NCBI RefSeq assembly: GCF_029909975.1
Contig: NZ_CP094516.1
Location: forward strand, 7,914,501-7,978,500
DNA from: Bradyrhizobium sp. ISRA430
GTDB taxonomy: Bacteria; Pseudomonadota; Alphaproteobacteria; Rhizobiales; Xanthobacteraceae
Length of the DNA stretch: 64,000 bases
Direction: 5' to 3'
Below, piece by piece: positions 48,982 through 58,499 of the stretch. The position numbers and the translations under genes are program-made. The notes under the pieces were generated by a model that worked only from the letters and a program-made list of their open reading frames with translations, had not been told where the DNA came from and did no database searches. Numbering within the stretch: the first letter of the stretch is position 1; every line of letters starts with the position of its first letter.

Positions 48982-49782
48982 TCACTCCGGAGCGAACCAG
49001 CAGTTCGGGAGCACGACGTCACCCCTGTTTGTGACATTTCGCCTGTCGAGGTCGTGAGGAAATCGTCTCGCAGGGGTCCGACGAGAAGCACGATCCTTGC
49101 GCAAGAACGAGAATTCCATGATCGGCGGGACTTTGAAGTCTCTATATTCGATGGGCTCGAAATAGTTGTTCGGATGGATGTGCACGACGTCGAAGTGCTT
49201 GGTAATCTTCTTGAAAACTGCTCCGATGAGCTTGAGACCGATGGGATTGAGAATTCTGTCCAAGGAATGGAACTCGATAATCATCATCCTGAAGCGCTTC
49301 AGGTACTCCCCGCTCGTTTCAATCAGCACCTCGTACTCGCCGCCTTCAATGTCCATCTGGAGGATGAGGTCGCCGGTCTGAGGACCCTTCCTCGACATCC
49401 AGTTCTCCAAAGTCATGAACTTGGCGTTGTTTTCGTTCCCGAGGAATTTCTTTTCGAAATCCAGCAGCTCATTCTGGATCGCGGGTGCATCCACCGAGAA
49501 GTCAGCCAGGAAACACGGTATGCCGCGTTCGGCGAGGCCGAGTTCGAAATCGGAGACGTTGTAGACGCCCGGCGAAAAGCAACCGACGCATCCATCCAGG
49601 TCGTCCGGAACCAGATAGCCGCCATCAGCCGATCCGCCCAGTCGAATCAGTTTCTTGTCCGTCACCACAGGGAAGAGATTCTGGAAAAACTCTCCGAGTT
49701 CCTCCTCCTTTGAGGTGCCGGATATCAGAAAGTTGTTCTCGAGCAGGCGTGCCTTCACGTAGTCCTTCAACAAACCAATCAT
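48982..49782 (-). CDS. FkbM-family methyltransferase
   Basis: A 266-residue SAM-dependent methyltransferase. The family core is DLILQMDIEGGEYEVLIETSGEYL (~135-158), and the N-terminal part has LIRLGGSADGGYLVPDDLDG and FSPGVYNVSDFELGLAERG. FkbM enzymes commonly O-methylate sugars in exopolysaccharide or lipopolysaccharide loci. ATG 49782 is chosen because it has a GGAG eight bases upstream; a GTG at 49806 would add eight residues. It is convergent with fcl. Confidence 0.85.
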   Translation of the reverse strand: MIGLLKDYVKARLLENNFLISGTSKEEELGEFFQNLFPVVTDKKLIRLGGSADGGYLVPDDLDGCVGCFSPGVYNVSDFELGLAERGIPCFLADFSVDAPAIQNELLDFEKKFLGNENNAKFMTLENWMSRKGPQTGDLILQMDIEGGEYEVLIETSGEYLKRFRMMIIEFHSLDRILNPIGLKLIGAVFKKITKHFDVVHIHPNNYFEPIEYRDFKVPPIMEFSFLRKDRASRRTPARRFPHDLDRRNVTNRGDVVLPNCWFAPE

Positions 49783-50276
49783 CCGGTTGACTCCGAGCTC
49801 GCTCACGTATCCGGGCGCGGCTTTGCTGCAAGAAGCGGCATTCCCGATAGGTTCGTTGCGATGAACACAATTGCCTGCCTTAAGACTTCAATAGATTTGA
49901 TTTTTGTCATGAATATGTGCGGTGTTGTCGGTAAGGGCGTCGTTGCCGACGCTTGCCTTTGGCTGCTAAGCCGATCTATTCCGTGCGCTGGAATCTGGTC
50001 GGCTTCCGCGCCGACGAGCGATACAAAGGGGAACACGAGAGCGTGATTGAGGCAGCCCGGCTGAGCGCGAAAGATCGGATCTGGTGCCTGACGCGGGGAG
50101 CCCGATAGTGCAAACTGTCCGGCGTTCCTGGCGACACGCAGATGCGTCGTTCACTCGGCCGTAGCGAGCGCCTCCCGCAACGGCAGAAGTGGATTTGTCG
50201 AATGCAAGTTTTTGGCGCTGCATCAGAGACGGTTCGATGCTGTGATGTGACCGACGGCACCGAAGAGTTCAGAACG
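49783..50276. other. Divergent intergenic stretch of about 490 bases
   Basis: This separates the FkbM gene (leftward) and the pyruvyltransferase gene (rightward). Short frames exist but none is supported. An AT-richer run occurs near 49860-49925. It should contain promoters for both genes. Confidence 0.4.
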
Positions 50277-51332
50277 ATGGCCGAAAATCTCATGAAGGAC
50301 TCGCGTACTCTCATCGCAGAACTGCGGAGTGAGATCGACAGGGTCATTGGGCCGCATCTGGAAGCCGTCGAGAACTTTGCGCTGGTTGACTTCCCCAACC
50401 ATCCGAATGTGGGAGACAGCGCGATCTGGCTGGGTGAAGAGACCTATCTGGAGAAGAAACTGGGCAGGGCGCCGTCCTACGTTTGCACCTACGACACCTG
50501 GTCGAAGGAGGATTTCGAAAAAGCCGTTCCTGTCGGCCCCATTCTCATCCATGGCGGCGGCAATTTCGGCGACCTGTGGCCAAGCCATCAGGAGTTTCGG
50601 CTCAAGCTTCTGTCGGAGTTTCCGGATCGCCAGATCATCCAGTTGCCGCAGACCATACACTTCTCCTCGACGGCAAGCCTCAAGCAGGCGGCGGACATCA
50701 TCAATTCTCACAAAAGATTCCTGATTCTGGTCCGAGACGTGCAAAGTTTGAAAATCGCGAGAAAGGAATTCTCGGCGCGCGTCGAACTCTGTCCGGACAT
50801 GGCATTCTGCCTGGGAGCGCAGAACTCGCGAGCGGAGATAACGAGAAAATTGTTGCTGCTGCTTCGAACTGATCACGAGAAGGTAGAGCGGACGAGGTCT
50901 CGTCCGCTTCCGAACTTTGCCGTCGTCGAGGACTGGCTGACGGAACAGCGAGGCTTGGGGAAGTGGTTGTTTCTCAAGGCGCTGCTTGAGACGTCCCTTC
51001 TCGTGTTCAAAGGGAGGATGCCGTCCGAGCTCGACGCGCGCATTCGGTGGTTTCACCTTTTGGCGTCGAACCGTGTTGCCCGTGGAATGAAGCAGGTTGG
51101 ATCGTCCGCCTATGTGATCACGGACCGGCTTCATACGCACATTTTTTGCGTTTTGTTGAATGTGCCGCACTCGGTCCTTGACAACAACTATGGAAAAATC
51201 AGCACATTTGTTGATGCGTGGAGCAAACCCTTCGACAAGTTGGCCCGGCCACTGAGCGCGAGCGTGGACGAGGCCGTCGCAACTTTCCTTGATATCTGCA
51301 AAGTCGGTCCGACGCTGACCGATCCAGCGTAA
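50277..51332 (+). CDS. Polysaccharide pyruvyl transferase family protein
   Basis: A 351-residue protein of the CsaB/ExoV class, which adds a pyruvate ketal from phosphoenolpyruvate to a sugar. Motifs are FPNHPNVGDSAIWLGEETYL, ILIHGGGNFGDLWPSHQEFR, PDRQIIQLPQTIHF, RVELCPDMAFCLG and VITDRLHTHIFCVLLNVPHS near the C-terminus. ATG 50277 is preferred; the upstream extension is not protein-like. It converges with the GH16-like gene at 51343. Confidence 0.9.
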   Translation: MAENLMKDSRTLIAELRSEIDRVIGPHLEAVENFALVDFPNHPNVGDSAIWLGEETYLEKKLGRAPSYVCTYDTWSKEDFEKAVPVGPILIHGGGNFGDLWPSHQEFRLKLLSEFPDRQIIQLPQTIHFSSTASLKQAADIINSHKRFLILVRDVQSLKIARKEFSARVELCPDMAFCLGAQNSRAEITRKLLLLLRTDHEKVERTRSRPLPNFAVVEDWLTEQRGLGKWLFLKALLETSLLVFKGRMPSELDARIRWFHLLASNRVARGMKQVGSSAYVITDRLHTHIFCVLLNVPHSVLDNNYGKISTFVDAWSKPFDKLARPLSASVDEAVATFLDICKVGPTLTDPA

Positions 51333-51342
51333 CGATCGAGCA

Positions 51343-53010
51343 TCACCGTCCGGCCCGGCGGCCCGCCGGATCGGGCGCGCCGACCGTCAATGTGGTCGCC
51401 CTCGTTGCGGTCTGGCCCGCGTTATTTGTGCAGGAGATTGTCAGGTTGCTGACCCCTGTTGCTGCCGGTGTGCCCGTGATGAGTCCGGCGGAAGGGTCAA
51501 GGGAAAGGCCCTGTGGCAGTCCTTTGACGGACAGGGTTTTCGGCGTCATGACGCCGACGTCGCACTCCTCATAGATATCGTGGCGGTAGCTCTCGCCCGC
51601 GGCAGCCGAAAGTGGGCCGGTTGTCATGCGTGGGCCGCGATTGATGGAAAATCGCAGAGGCTCCATCGTCGAGCCGTCGGGCTTGTAGCCATAGACGACG
51701 ACATGAGACCGCCCGGCATTGCCGGTGCCGGTGGTGAAGTCCGCCCTGATCGTGCGCGATGTCGCATCGTACGAAATTCCGGGCGGGAATTGCGTGAACG
51801 TCGTCTGGTCCGCCATGCCCGGCTCGGCGCTGTCGTAGGGTACCACCTGGACGAATTCGGTGACGCTCGCGTCACCCCAGAGGGCTTTGGCGCTCGGCAA
51901 GACAACTTTGCCGCCGCCGGCATAGTCGACGTTGAGGTCGGCGACCGAAACCAGCGGTTTCCAGTGCGTGACGCCCGCCGTTCGCCAGCCGCGAATCCAG
52001 TCGATATCGAAATAGGCGCCTGTCGCTGAGCCCGCCCACGCCGCGGCGTTATACGCCTCGTTCGCGAACACATTATTGAAAATGTGTGACGTCAGCAGCA
52101 CAAACGAGGGCATGCTCTTGGTATTGGAGTCCACACCAAACTGGGATCGAAGGGCACCGTCGACGTAAAGCTGGGTATTCTCGCCGTTTCGAAAAACAAA
52201 GCTGAAGACGTGGAACGTGTCGTCCATGTAGTCGAATGGTCCGGCGCTGTTGTCGGTCGAGATGGTCCCCGACGTGTGAACGATGTTGCTGAAGTGCATT
52301 CCTTGAGAGTTGCACTCCAGGTCCCATTCATTACCGGTCGGATTGAGCACGGGTGCGACGGAATAGGTCCAGAATGCCGGATGAAAGCCGGCCGGATTTG
52401 CAAGCTTGCTGCTGAACCGGGCGCGCATCTCGACGATGACGGCGTTTGTGGTCGGGTAGTATGCGAATGCCCCAGCCGTATGGATCATCGCCGAGAGCTG
52501 CGGGCGGATGCCGCCGTTGATGGACCGGTCGGTCGGCGTCAGGAATGCCTGCTCGCGCGCCGTTGCCTTGCGCGCTCCGAGCCGCAGCACCGAGTTGGAA
52601 ACCGACATGTTGTCGAATGCAACAGCGATGCCACGATTGCCGTCTTTATAGCCCGTCGTCAGCGGGTCGGCATCAAAGGCTGTCCCTAGTGACGTGGTAT
52701 TGCCGCGGATGCCTGGATGATAGGCGCCAGTCGGGAAGAACTTGCCGCGAGGATTTGCCGGACCAACGATATCGAGCGCGTCAAAGTCATCGCCCCAGGA
52801 CAGCGTATAGCCCGCATAGAACCCACTACCGTTCTGGCCGACGACGGCGCCACCGACGATTTGGTTGTTTCGCTTGAAGGGCGAGATCGATTCCAGGCGC
52901 TGTCTTAGATCATCGTTGTTCAGGCCAAGATAAAGTGCTGAGCCGGCCAAGACCAACGATGCGCCGAACAGTGCTGCAATGGTGCCATTGGTTCGACGCT
53001 TTGATGGCAT
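51343..53010 (-). CDS. Membrane-anchored GH16-like glycanase with Ig-like C-terminus
   Basis: A 555-residue protein with an N-terminal anchor or signal (GTIAALFGASLVLAGSALYLGL). A laminarinase-like jellyroll domain (~65-350) carries the motif NEWDLECNSQGMHF, an E-x-D-x-E variant of the GH16 catalytic site, with the lead-in SKLANPAGFHPAFWTYS. The C-terminal part (~440-555) has an Ig-like repeat (GLPQGLSLDPSAGLITGTPA). ATG 53010 has an AGAGG ribosome binding site, itself abutting four 15-bp repeats. Substrate: probably the local exopolysaccharide. Confidence 0.75.
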   Translation of the reverse strand: MPSKRRTNGTIAALFGASLVLAGSALYLGLNNDDLRQRLESISPFKRNNQIVGGAVVGQNGSGFYAGYTLSWGDDFDALDIVGPANPRGKFFPTGAYHPGIRGNTTSLGTAFDADPLTTGYKDGNRGIAVAFDNMSVSNSVLRLGARKATAREQAFLTPTDRSINGGIRPQLSAMIHTAGAFAYYPTTNAVIVEMRARFSSKLANPAGFHPAFWTYSVAPVLNPTGNEWDLECNSQGMHFSNIVHTSGTISTDNSAGPFDYMDDTFHVFSFVFRNGENTQLYVDGALRSQFGVDSNTKSMPSFVLLTSHIFNNVFANEAYNAAAWAGSATGAYFDIDWIRGWRTAGVTHWKPLVSVADLNVDYAGGGKVVLPSAKALWGDASVTEFVQVVPYDSAEPGMADQTTFTQFPPGISYDATSRTIRADFTTGTGNAGRSHVVVYGYKPDGSTMEPLRFSINRGPRMTTGPLSAAAGESYRHDIYEECDVGVMTPKTLSVKGLPQGLSLDPSAGLITGTPAATGVSNLTISCTNNAGQTATRATTLTVGAPDPAGRRAGR

Positions 53011-53020
53011 CCACACCTCT

Positions 53021-53080
53021 CTTGGGCTTGAGATTCTTCGGCTTGAGACTCTTGGGCTTGAGAGTCTTGGGCTTGAGATC
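53021..53080 (-). repeat. Four 15-bp tandem repeats ahead of the GH16-like gene
   Basis: Four head-to-tail units of form CTTGGGCTTGAGANN (plus strand) fill 53021-53080, with one mismatch in the second unit. On the coding strand they lie directly upstream of the AGAGG ribosome binding site (53016-53020) of the gene starting at 53010. The remaining intergenic part (53081-53327) shows no gene. Unit length is a multiple of three, so a change in copy number would keep any in-frame extension open. Confidence 0.85.
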
Positions 53081-53327
53081 GTCGCAACCTTGGGCCTGAG
53101 CGCCGTTGCGCATCTTCGCTCGCATCTGAGGAACTTTTGGTGCGCTCCAAGGCGGCCGAATTGAAGCCGCTTCAGCAAAGCAGCAAGTTTACGCAATAGG
53201 AATATGAAACATGGTCAGCAGAATGGCAGCCCCCATACGCGCGTCCAATCCTTGTCAGCAGCAACAAGTTCGCGCTAATCGTTTCGAGATCATGTGCGTT
53301 CCAAGTCGACAGCGTCGGACTGATTAA

Positions 53328-54146
53328 ATGGGCAGCAAACTCAGCATTGTGGCGATTAGTTTGGCCGGTTCCCATCGCCGCGAGCGCACAAGTGCGAACC
53401 TGGACTCGCTTGATATCCCCTGGACCTTCTTTGATGCCTTGCGTGTGCCGGCCGAGGGGCTCCCGCAATATGATGAAGCGCTGACCGTGCGCTTTTGGGG
53501 CAGGGGCCTTTCAAGGGCTGAGATCGGCTGCGCAGCGAGCCACATGAGCGTCATGGCGCAATTGGCGGCATCGGACGCCGACGATTCCTGGACTCTTGTG
53601 GTGGAAGACGACGTCGTTCTCGATGCCGGATTCAGCTTTCGCTCGCTTCCGGATATCTGCAAGGCTGCCGAGATCGGTTATCTCCGGCTATACGGACGAC
53701 ACATGGCGCCATGCAAGCATGTGGCCTGGCTGGACCAGCGGGAATTGGTGCGGTTCGAGCGTGCGCCGATGGGAACGCAGGCTTATCTGATATCAAGCCG
53801 CGCCGCGCGTCGCTTCATCGACAGCGTGACGACGATCAATCGACCTATCGACTGGGAGATGGACCGCTTCTGGGCAAATGGCCTCTACAACTATGCGTTG
53901 TTCCCATTCCCGTGCCTCGAGCTGACAATGCCGTCGTTGATTGCGAAGGCGGCAGACTCTGCCCGTGCACCTACCGCGATCGACCGGGCGGCATGGTTTG
54001 CGCGGAAATCAAAGGAATATGTTCTGCGCTTGTCAGAAAATATTCGTCTTCGCCAGTCCGACAGGCGCATTCGAGCCCGCCTTGCCGGCGTAACCAGTCT
54101 TCACGGGCCGATGCCTGAGACAATTCGCACGATCGAAAGTGTGTGA
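53328..54146 (+). CDS. Family 25 glycosyltransferase
   Basis: A 272-residue protein of the GT25 family (LOS/LPS galactosyl/glucosyltransferases). Motifs are SIVAISLAGSHRRERTSANL, GCAASHMSVM, the DxD-like LVVEDDVVLDAGF and MGTQAYLISSRAARRFID. It adds a sugar to the lipid-linked or surface glycan. ATG 53328 opens the domain. Glycosyltransferase context on both sides supports the role. Confidence 0.85.
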   Translation: MGSKLSIVAISLAGSHRRERTSANLDSLDIPWTFFDALRVPAEGLPQYDEALTVRFWGRGLSRAEIGCAASHMSVMAQLAASDADDSWTLVVEDDVVLDAGFSFRSLPDICKAAEIGYLRLYGRHMAPCKHVAWLDQRELVRFERAPMGTQAYLISSRAARRFIDSVTTINRPIDWEMDRFWANGLYNYALFPFPCLELTMPSLIAKAADSARAPTAIDRAAWFARKSKEYVLRLSENIRLRQSDRRIRARLAGVTSLHGPMPETIRTIESV

Positions 54147-54204
54147 TTGACGCCTAGAGGGCGTGCGACGAGGATCTCACAAGGCGAGCTACCTTACGCT
54201 GCAC

Positions 54205-55254
54205 TCAGGCGTGCCTGCGTCGGATGACGCTGCCGAACCTCAGGAGCGGCCTCAGGAGTTCAGCTCTGTTGAACCGGAGCATGATCAGCCGGTATGAAAG
54301 CCAGGAAGGGCTCAAGAATAGCGCAGTAAACCAGACGATATGAGACGCGGCGGCGCGCCATTGGGTCGTCTTGGTCAGGGCAAGCCATATCCCACGGCAC
54401 AGCAGCGAACTGGACGTGTCCGCGTCCTGGCCGACGTAGCTCAGTCCCAATTTACGTGACGCGAGGCGATAGTTGATAAAGACGATCTCGTTATCGATTG
54501 GCCTCGCAGCTTGCACGTGCACCGACTTCCTGTCGCAATGCGCCTTCAGGATGTCGAACTCTTTGACGCGAAACCCGATCTGTCTGGGGAAATCGGGAAA
54601 GCGTTGCGCACGGCCCTTCGCGTCATTCCGACTGATATTTCTGCCATGAAGCCGATATTGCCCCAAGATTGCCTGCACGGTGACAACATCCCCATAGAGG
54701 GGCGCGATCGTGTTGAGGGCACCATCGTATCCGACCGGCGGATTGAGTGGGATGACCTGGCGAAGAAACGCTCGGGAATATGCGTTTCCCGACATGACTG
54801 GCCAGATATACGTTCCCGACCGGACAAACTCTGCGCGGACGTCATCTGACGTATAGGATTTGGGAAACGCACAAAACGAGCGCCCAACTGGCGTGCCAGC
54901 GCCATCGATGATTTCCAGATTGAATTGAACTTTCGAGACACCCTCGTTCCAGCGCGCGACGACGTTTTCTATCGCCGTCGGCATCAGGATATCGTCCGCA
55001 TCGAGGAACAGCAGCACATCGCCTTTCGCTTCGCGATAGCCAACCTCGAACGCGGCGATGTTGCCTTGATTTGCCTGAAATATCGCTCGAATTCTGTCAC
55101 CGTAGGCGGCGATGATCTGGCGGGAACCATCGATCGAACCGTCGTCGACGACAACGATCTCATCCGCCGGACGCGTCTGATTCAATGCGCTGTCGATTGC
55201 CAACCCGACGTAGCGTTCGTAATTGTAGACCGTTATGACGATGCTGATCTTCAA
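54205..55254 (-). CDS. Family 2 glycosyltransferase
   Basis: A 349-residue GT-A transferase. Its N-terminus KISIVITVYNYERYVGLAIDSALNQT, nucleotide-binding VVVDDGSIDGS and DxD in FLDADDILMP are standard. The C-terminal third (SHIVWFTALFLSPSWLSYRLIM) resembles the GT2 at 38850, so the two are likely paralogues. The start has to be TTG 55254: an in-frame TGA lies two codons upstream and the next ATG would cut into the fold. Confidence 0.88.
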   Translation of the reverse strand: MKISIVITVYNYERYVGLAIDSALNQTRPADEIVVVDDGSIDGSRQIIAAYGDRIRAIFQANQGNIAAFEVGYREAKGDVLLFLDADDILMPTAIENVVARWNEGVSKVQFNLEIIDGAGTPVGRSFCAFPKSYTSDDVRAEFVRSGTYIWPVMSGNAYSRAFLRQVIPLNPPVGYDGALNTIAPLYGDVVTVQAILGQYRLHGRNISRNDAKGRAQRFPDFPRQIGFRVKEFDILKAHCDRKSVHVQAARPIDNEIVFINYRLASRKLGLSYVGQDADTSSSLLCRGIWLALTKTTQWRAAASHIVWFTALFLSPSWLSYRLIMLRFNRAELLRPLLRFGSVIRRRHA

Positions 55255-55361
55255 CTCGTGTCACTCACGAAATTCGCAGCTTTGACGAGAGGCTATCAAT
55301 CCATGCCTTGATGAGCCAGAGGTAATTGCGTGTCCCAAAGCATGGTTGGTGAGACAATCTC

Positions 55362-56561
55362 ATGAAAATCGCTCTAATCGATCCATCACTGTTTACCTGG
55401 CCGTATGATCTCAAGTTGGCCAAAGGATTGACCGATATTGGGCATGCGACCAGCATTGTCGGGCGCCAGCTTGGGCAGAAGCCTTCCATCGACGAAGAGC
55501 GGTTTCTTGACCGGCATTTTTATCCAGGATTGCAGTCGCGTTTTTTCAAGAAACTTCCGCGCAATGTGCAACTGGGACTGAAGGGCCTCAGTCACGCTGA
55601 ATCAATGGCTCGGCTGATCAGGCGATTCAGGAGAACGCCGCCTGATGTGATCCATTTCCAGTGGGCGCCGCTGGCGATCGTCGATAGCCAGTTCATTCCC
55701 CAATTCAGAAGGGTCGCGCCAACGGTGCTGACCGTTCATGACTCGAATCCATTCAATAACAATCCGAGCTCGCGAATACAGCGAATTGGCGCACTCGGGA
55801 TTTTGCAACGCTTCGACCATCTCATCGTTCATACGATCGTTGCACGCGATCGCCTGCTGCGCGTTGGTATCCCGGACGAGAAGATATCCGTTATCGCGCA
55901 CGGATTGCTGACGGATCATATCGACCGGCCGACCGACGAGCCTTCGGCCCGGGACGGGCGCGTTCAGATACTCCTGTTCGGCAAGATAAAGCCCTACAAG
56001 GGCGTCGACGTCATGTTTCGCGCGCTTGCGTTGCTTCCTCGAGAGGTGAGGGCGCATTGCCTGGTCAAGATCGTGGGCTGGCCGGAAATGCCGATGGAGC
56101 CGCTGTTCGCGATGGTGAAGGATCTGCAGCTCGAAGAGCAAGTCGAATTCGACCTGCGTTTCGTTCCGGAGGATGAAGTGGCCTCGCTGGTCGCGCGCGC
56201 CGACGTCCTCGCGTTTCCGTACCGGGATATTGACGCATCTGGTGTGTTGATGCTGGCGATCGCGGCGGGCCGTCCGATTGTCGCGTCGAACCTTGGGACC
56301 TTTTCGGAATGGCTCGGCGATCAGGCGGAAGGCACGCTCGTTCCTCCAGACGATCCCGTCGAATTGTCCCGGTCGCTCGAGCGCTTGATCAGCAACCAGG
56401 ACTATCGAGGCGCCAAGAGTCGAAGAATGCTGGATTTGCGTGACTCCGTGCCGACATGGACGTCGATTGCACGCCTGACCGAGGCCGCCTATGCGAAGGC
56501 GGGCGGGCGCGTGCGTGCGCCGGCCAGCGCCGACCACGTTCTGCAGGGTTCACGAAACTGA
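55362..56561 (+). CDS. Family 4 glycosyltransferase
   Basis: A 399-residue GT-B retaining transferase. The N-terminal acceptor domain has IALIDPSLFTWPYDLKLAKGL and VIHFQWAPLAIVDSQF. The C-terminal donor domain has ILLFGKIKPYKGVDVMFRAL and the E-x7-E-type region AFPYRDIDASGVLMLAIAAGRPIVAS. The sugar is unknown. ATG 55362 has a GGTGAG ribosome binding region. Its stop overlaps the convergent ExoA-like gene by 12 bases. Confidence 0.9.
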   Translation: MKIALIDPSLFTWPYDLKLAKGLTDIGHATSIVGRQLGQKPSIDEERFLDRHFYPGLQSRFFKKLPRNVQLGLKGLSHAESMARLIRRFRRTPPDVIHFQWAPLAIVDSQFIPQFRRVAPTVLTVHDSNPFNNNPSSRIQRIGALGILQRFDHLIVHTIVARDRLLRVGIPDEKISVIAHGLLTDHIDRPTDEPSARDGRVQILLFGKIKPYKGVDVMFRALALLPREVRAHCLVKIVGWPEMPMEPLFAMVKDLQLEEQVEFDLRFVPEDEVASLVARADVLAFPYRDIDASGVLMLAIAAGRPIVASNLGTFSEWLGDQAEGTLVPPDDPVELSRSLERLISNQDYRGAKSRRMLDLRDSVPTWTSIARLTEAAYAKAGGRVRAPASADHVLQGSRN

Positions 56562-57548
56562 AGGGGTCATCTGCCAGCTCGTCTGGCGGATCGACAGGAT
56601 CCCCCAGAAAAAGCCCAGCGCCCACGCGAAATGCATCACGACAGCGGCCGGCAGCGCAAGCAGGCCGCCAATCGAGCGATGCTTTGCCGCAATCGTCATT
56701 GCTGTCAGCGACAGGATCGCCAGATAGGCCGCCGGCAATGCCAGCAGCACCGGCGCCACCGGAGACAGCAGGATGGCGCAAAACGTGAGCGCAACATGAG
56801 TGGGTACCAGGAACTGACGCAGTCGCAACGATCCGGGATGCCGCCTCACGGTTCTCGATCGACCGCGACCATAATTGAAGTATTGCTTTGCCAGGCTCAG
56901 AAAGCCCGACCGCGGTCGATATGAAAGGCGGATGTCCGAATCCAGAAATATCCGGCCGCCGATTGCGCGTAGCCTGCAGTCAAACTCTGCATCTTCATTA
57001 TGTGTGAAGGTTTCGTCGTAACCCCCCGCTCTGCGGAACGCGTCGATGGTCATCGCCGCATGATGCCCGTGGTCGACAAAGCCGCTCTGCTTTCCGCCGC
57101 GATGTGCCGATCCGCCCGAGCCGACCTTTGTGTCCGAGACCCAGGCGATGGCCTTCTGCAGGTAGCCGTCGCCACGTGAGTCCATGGGAACGACGACCGA
57201 GTCGGCTTTGCGCTCCTCCAGGGTCTTGAGGAGGCTCGAAACATAATCCGCCGGATATCCGCAATGGGCGTCACACCGCACCAGCACCTGCGCGTCGGCA
57301 CCATAGACTCGTACGGCCAGATTGACGCCGGCACTCTGCAGCCGCTGGGGATTGTGCAACAGAAGGACGCCGTCGATCTCTTTGGCGAGCGCGCGGACAA
57401 TGTCGGGCGTCCCGTCGGTGCTGCCGCCATCCGCAACCACTATCGTGCGGTCCTCGTGAAGACTGTCCCGGGCCAGGTTGCGGACAACGGTTTCGATGTG
57501 AGAAGCCTCGTTCAACACCGGTATGACGATCAGAACTTTTCTGGACAC
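56550..57548 (-). CDS. ExoA-like family 2 glycosyltransferase
   Basis: A 332-residue GT2 resembling the succinoglycan beta-1,3-glucosyltransferase ExoA. Motifs are VLIVIPVLNEASHIETVVRN, TIVVADGGSTDGTPDIV and the acceptor/catalytic region TFTHNEDAEFDCRLR. Three C-terminal membrane segments (~245-325) anchor it. The start is GTG 57548, preceded by AGGTAAGCC. Linkage specificity is inferred from the resemblance only. Confidence 0.88.
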   Translation of the reverse strand: MSRKVLIVIPVLNEASHIETVVRNLARDSLHEDRTIVVADGGSTDGTPDIVRALAKEIDGVLLLHNPQRLQSAGVNLAVRVYGADAQVLVRCDAHCGYPADYVSSLLKTLEERKADSVVVPMDSRGDGYLQKAIAWVSDTKVGSGGSAHRGGKQSGFVDHGHHAAMTIDAFRRAGGYDETFTHNEDAEFDCRLRAIGGRIFLDSDIRLSYRPRSGFLSLAKQYFNYGRGRSRTVRRHPGSLRLRQFLVPTHVALTFCAILLSPVAPVLLALPAAYLAILSLTAMTIAAKHRSIGGLLALPAAVVMHFAWALGFFWGILSIRQTSWQMTPSVS

Positions 57549-57808
57549 GGCTTACCTGTCACTCGCGGTCGTTTTGCTCAATCCGTTGGCAGGCGCGGGA
57601 ATGGTCTTTCTGTGATGCACGCCAAAGGACAAGCCGACGGTCAGCCAAAAGAATGGCCAACTCGTGACCTGTCGTCATGGTCTCTTGATGCGCGAAAAAT
57701 CAGCGAGCATCCTTCATCATCCCGCCTTAAAACGTGCGATCTAGTTTGCGTGGATGGTGTGTGACCGATCGCCTTAACATCGGAAGCGAACCCGAATGGG
57801 AGCGACAT

Positions 57809-58195
57809 GTGAGAGCTGTTGTTATCGTCTTCGTCTCGTTGCTTGCGATATGTCATCCTGCGTCGGCTGATCCGATGTCGCTGGAGTTTTCTTGGCGCGG
57901 GGCGCACGGCTGCGTCACGCTATTTCCAAATCCCGAGATCCATCTGCGCAACGTTCCGGCGGGTTCCACGTCGCTGTCGCTCACGCTGACGCAAGGTGCT
58001 CGAGAAATGGGGGGCCAGGATGTTCCAGTTCCCGGCAACGGCATTTTGCCGTTTGGCGCGATCCGGACTTTCGGGCCTTGCAATCCGGGATTGTATGAAT
58101 GGACTGTCCTTGCAAAGTCATCGACGGGAGAGGTCCTGTCGGAAGCGCATCAGGCGCGGTTCTATCCCACGGACGAATCCGCAACGGGACAATAA
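57809..58195 (+). CDS. Small exported hypothetical protein
   Basis: A 128-residue protein beginning with GTG 57809 after a GGGAG ribosome binding site. A signal peptide (VVIVFVSLLAICHPASA) is followed by a beta-rich domain with one Cys pair (GAHGCVTLFPN, GPCNPGLYEW). No family is recognised. The ATG overlapping it leads straight to a stop, so GTG is needed. It faces the RTX glycanase gene. Confidence 0.65.
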   Translation: MRAVVIVFVSLLAICHPASADPMSLEFSWRGAHGCVTLFPNPEIHLRNVPAGSTSLSLTLTQGAREMGGQDVPVPGNGILPFGAIRTFGPCNPGLYEWTVLAKSSTGEVLSEAHQARFYPTDESATGQ

Positions 58196-58499
58196 TTTTC
58201 GCTGCCGCCCGCGCCAAGGAAGCGTCGCGCATCGAATATCGTTCGGCGCCGGGTTCCGTTTCCGGAACGAAGCTCCTGCATAGCCATTGAAGCGATGTGG
58301 TGGCCTGCGCGTTGCAGTGAATTTGCTTGCTGCCGAGCAGCCGCCGACATCACGTGAGCCGTAGGGTTACGGGGTCTCATCAGTTCTTTCTACATTCTTC
58401 AAATTGTTTTGCTATTCGTAAGGTCGCTTTGAACGTGTGTTGTCGTTGGCTAACGCGCGGCAGGCGTTCGGTGACGCGCAAGGGAGCAAGCAATTCATC
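58196..58499. promoter_or_regulatory. Upstream region of the RTX glycanase
   Basis: About 300 bases without a gene. The last 130 are AT-richer (for example TTCTTTCTACATTCTTCAAA) and should hold the glycanase promoter. A weak GGGAG lies 13 bases before the chosen ATG. No operator was identified. Confidence 0.35.

Noticed and set aside
53021..53080. Short CRISPR array
   Set aside because: Units are 15 bp and contiguous with no spacers, and there are no cas genes.
53011..53196. Upstream extension of the GH16-like gene through the 15-bp repeats
   Set aside because: The extension would need a TTG start and ignore the strong AGAGG at ATG 53010; it encodes only Ser/Arg-rich repeats.
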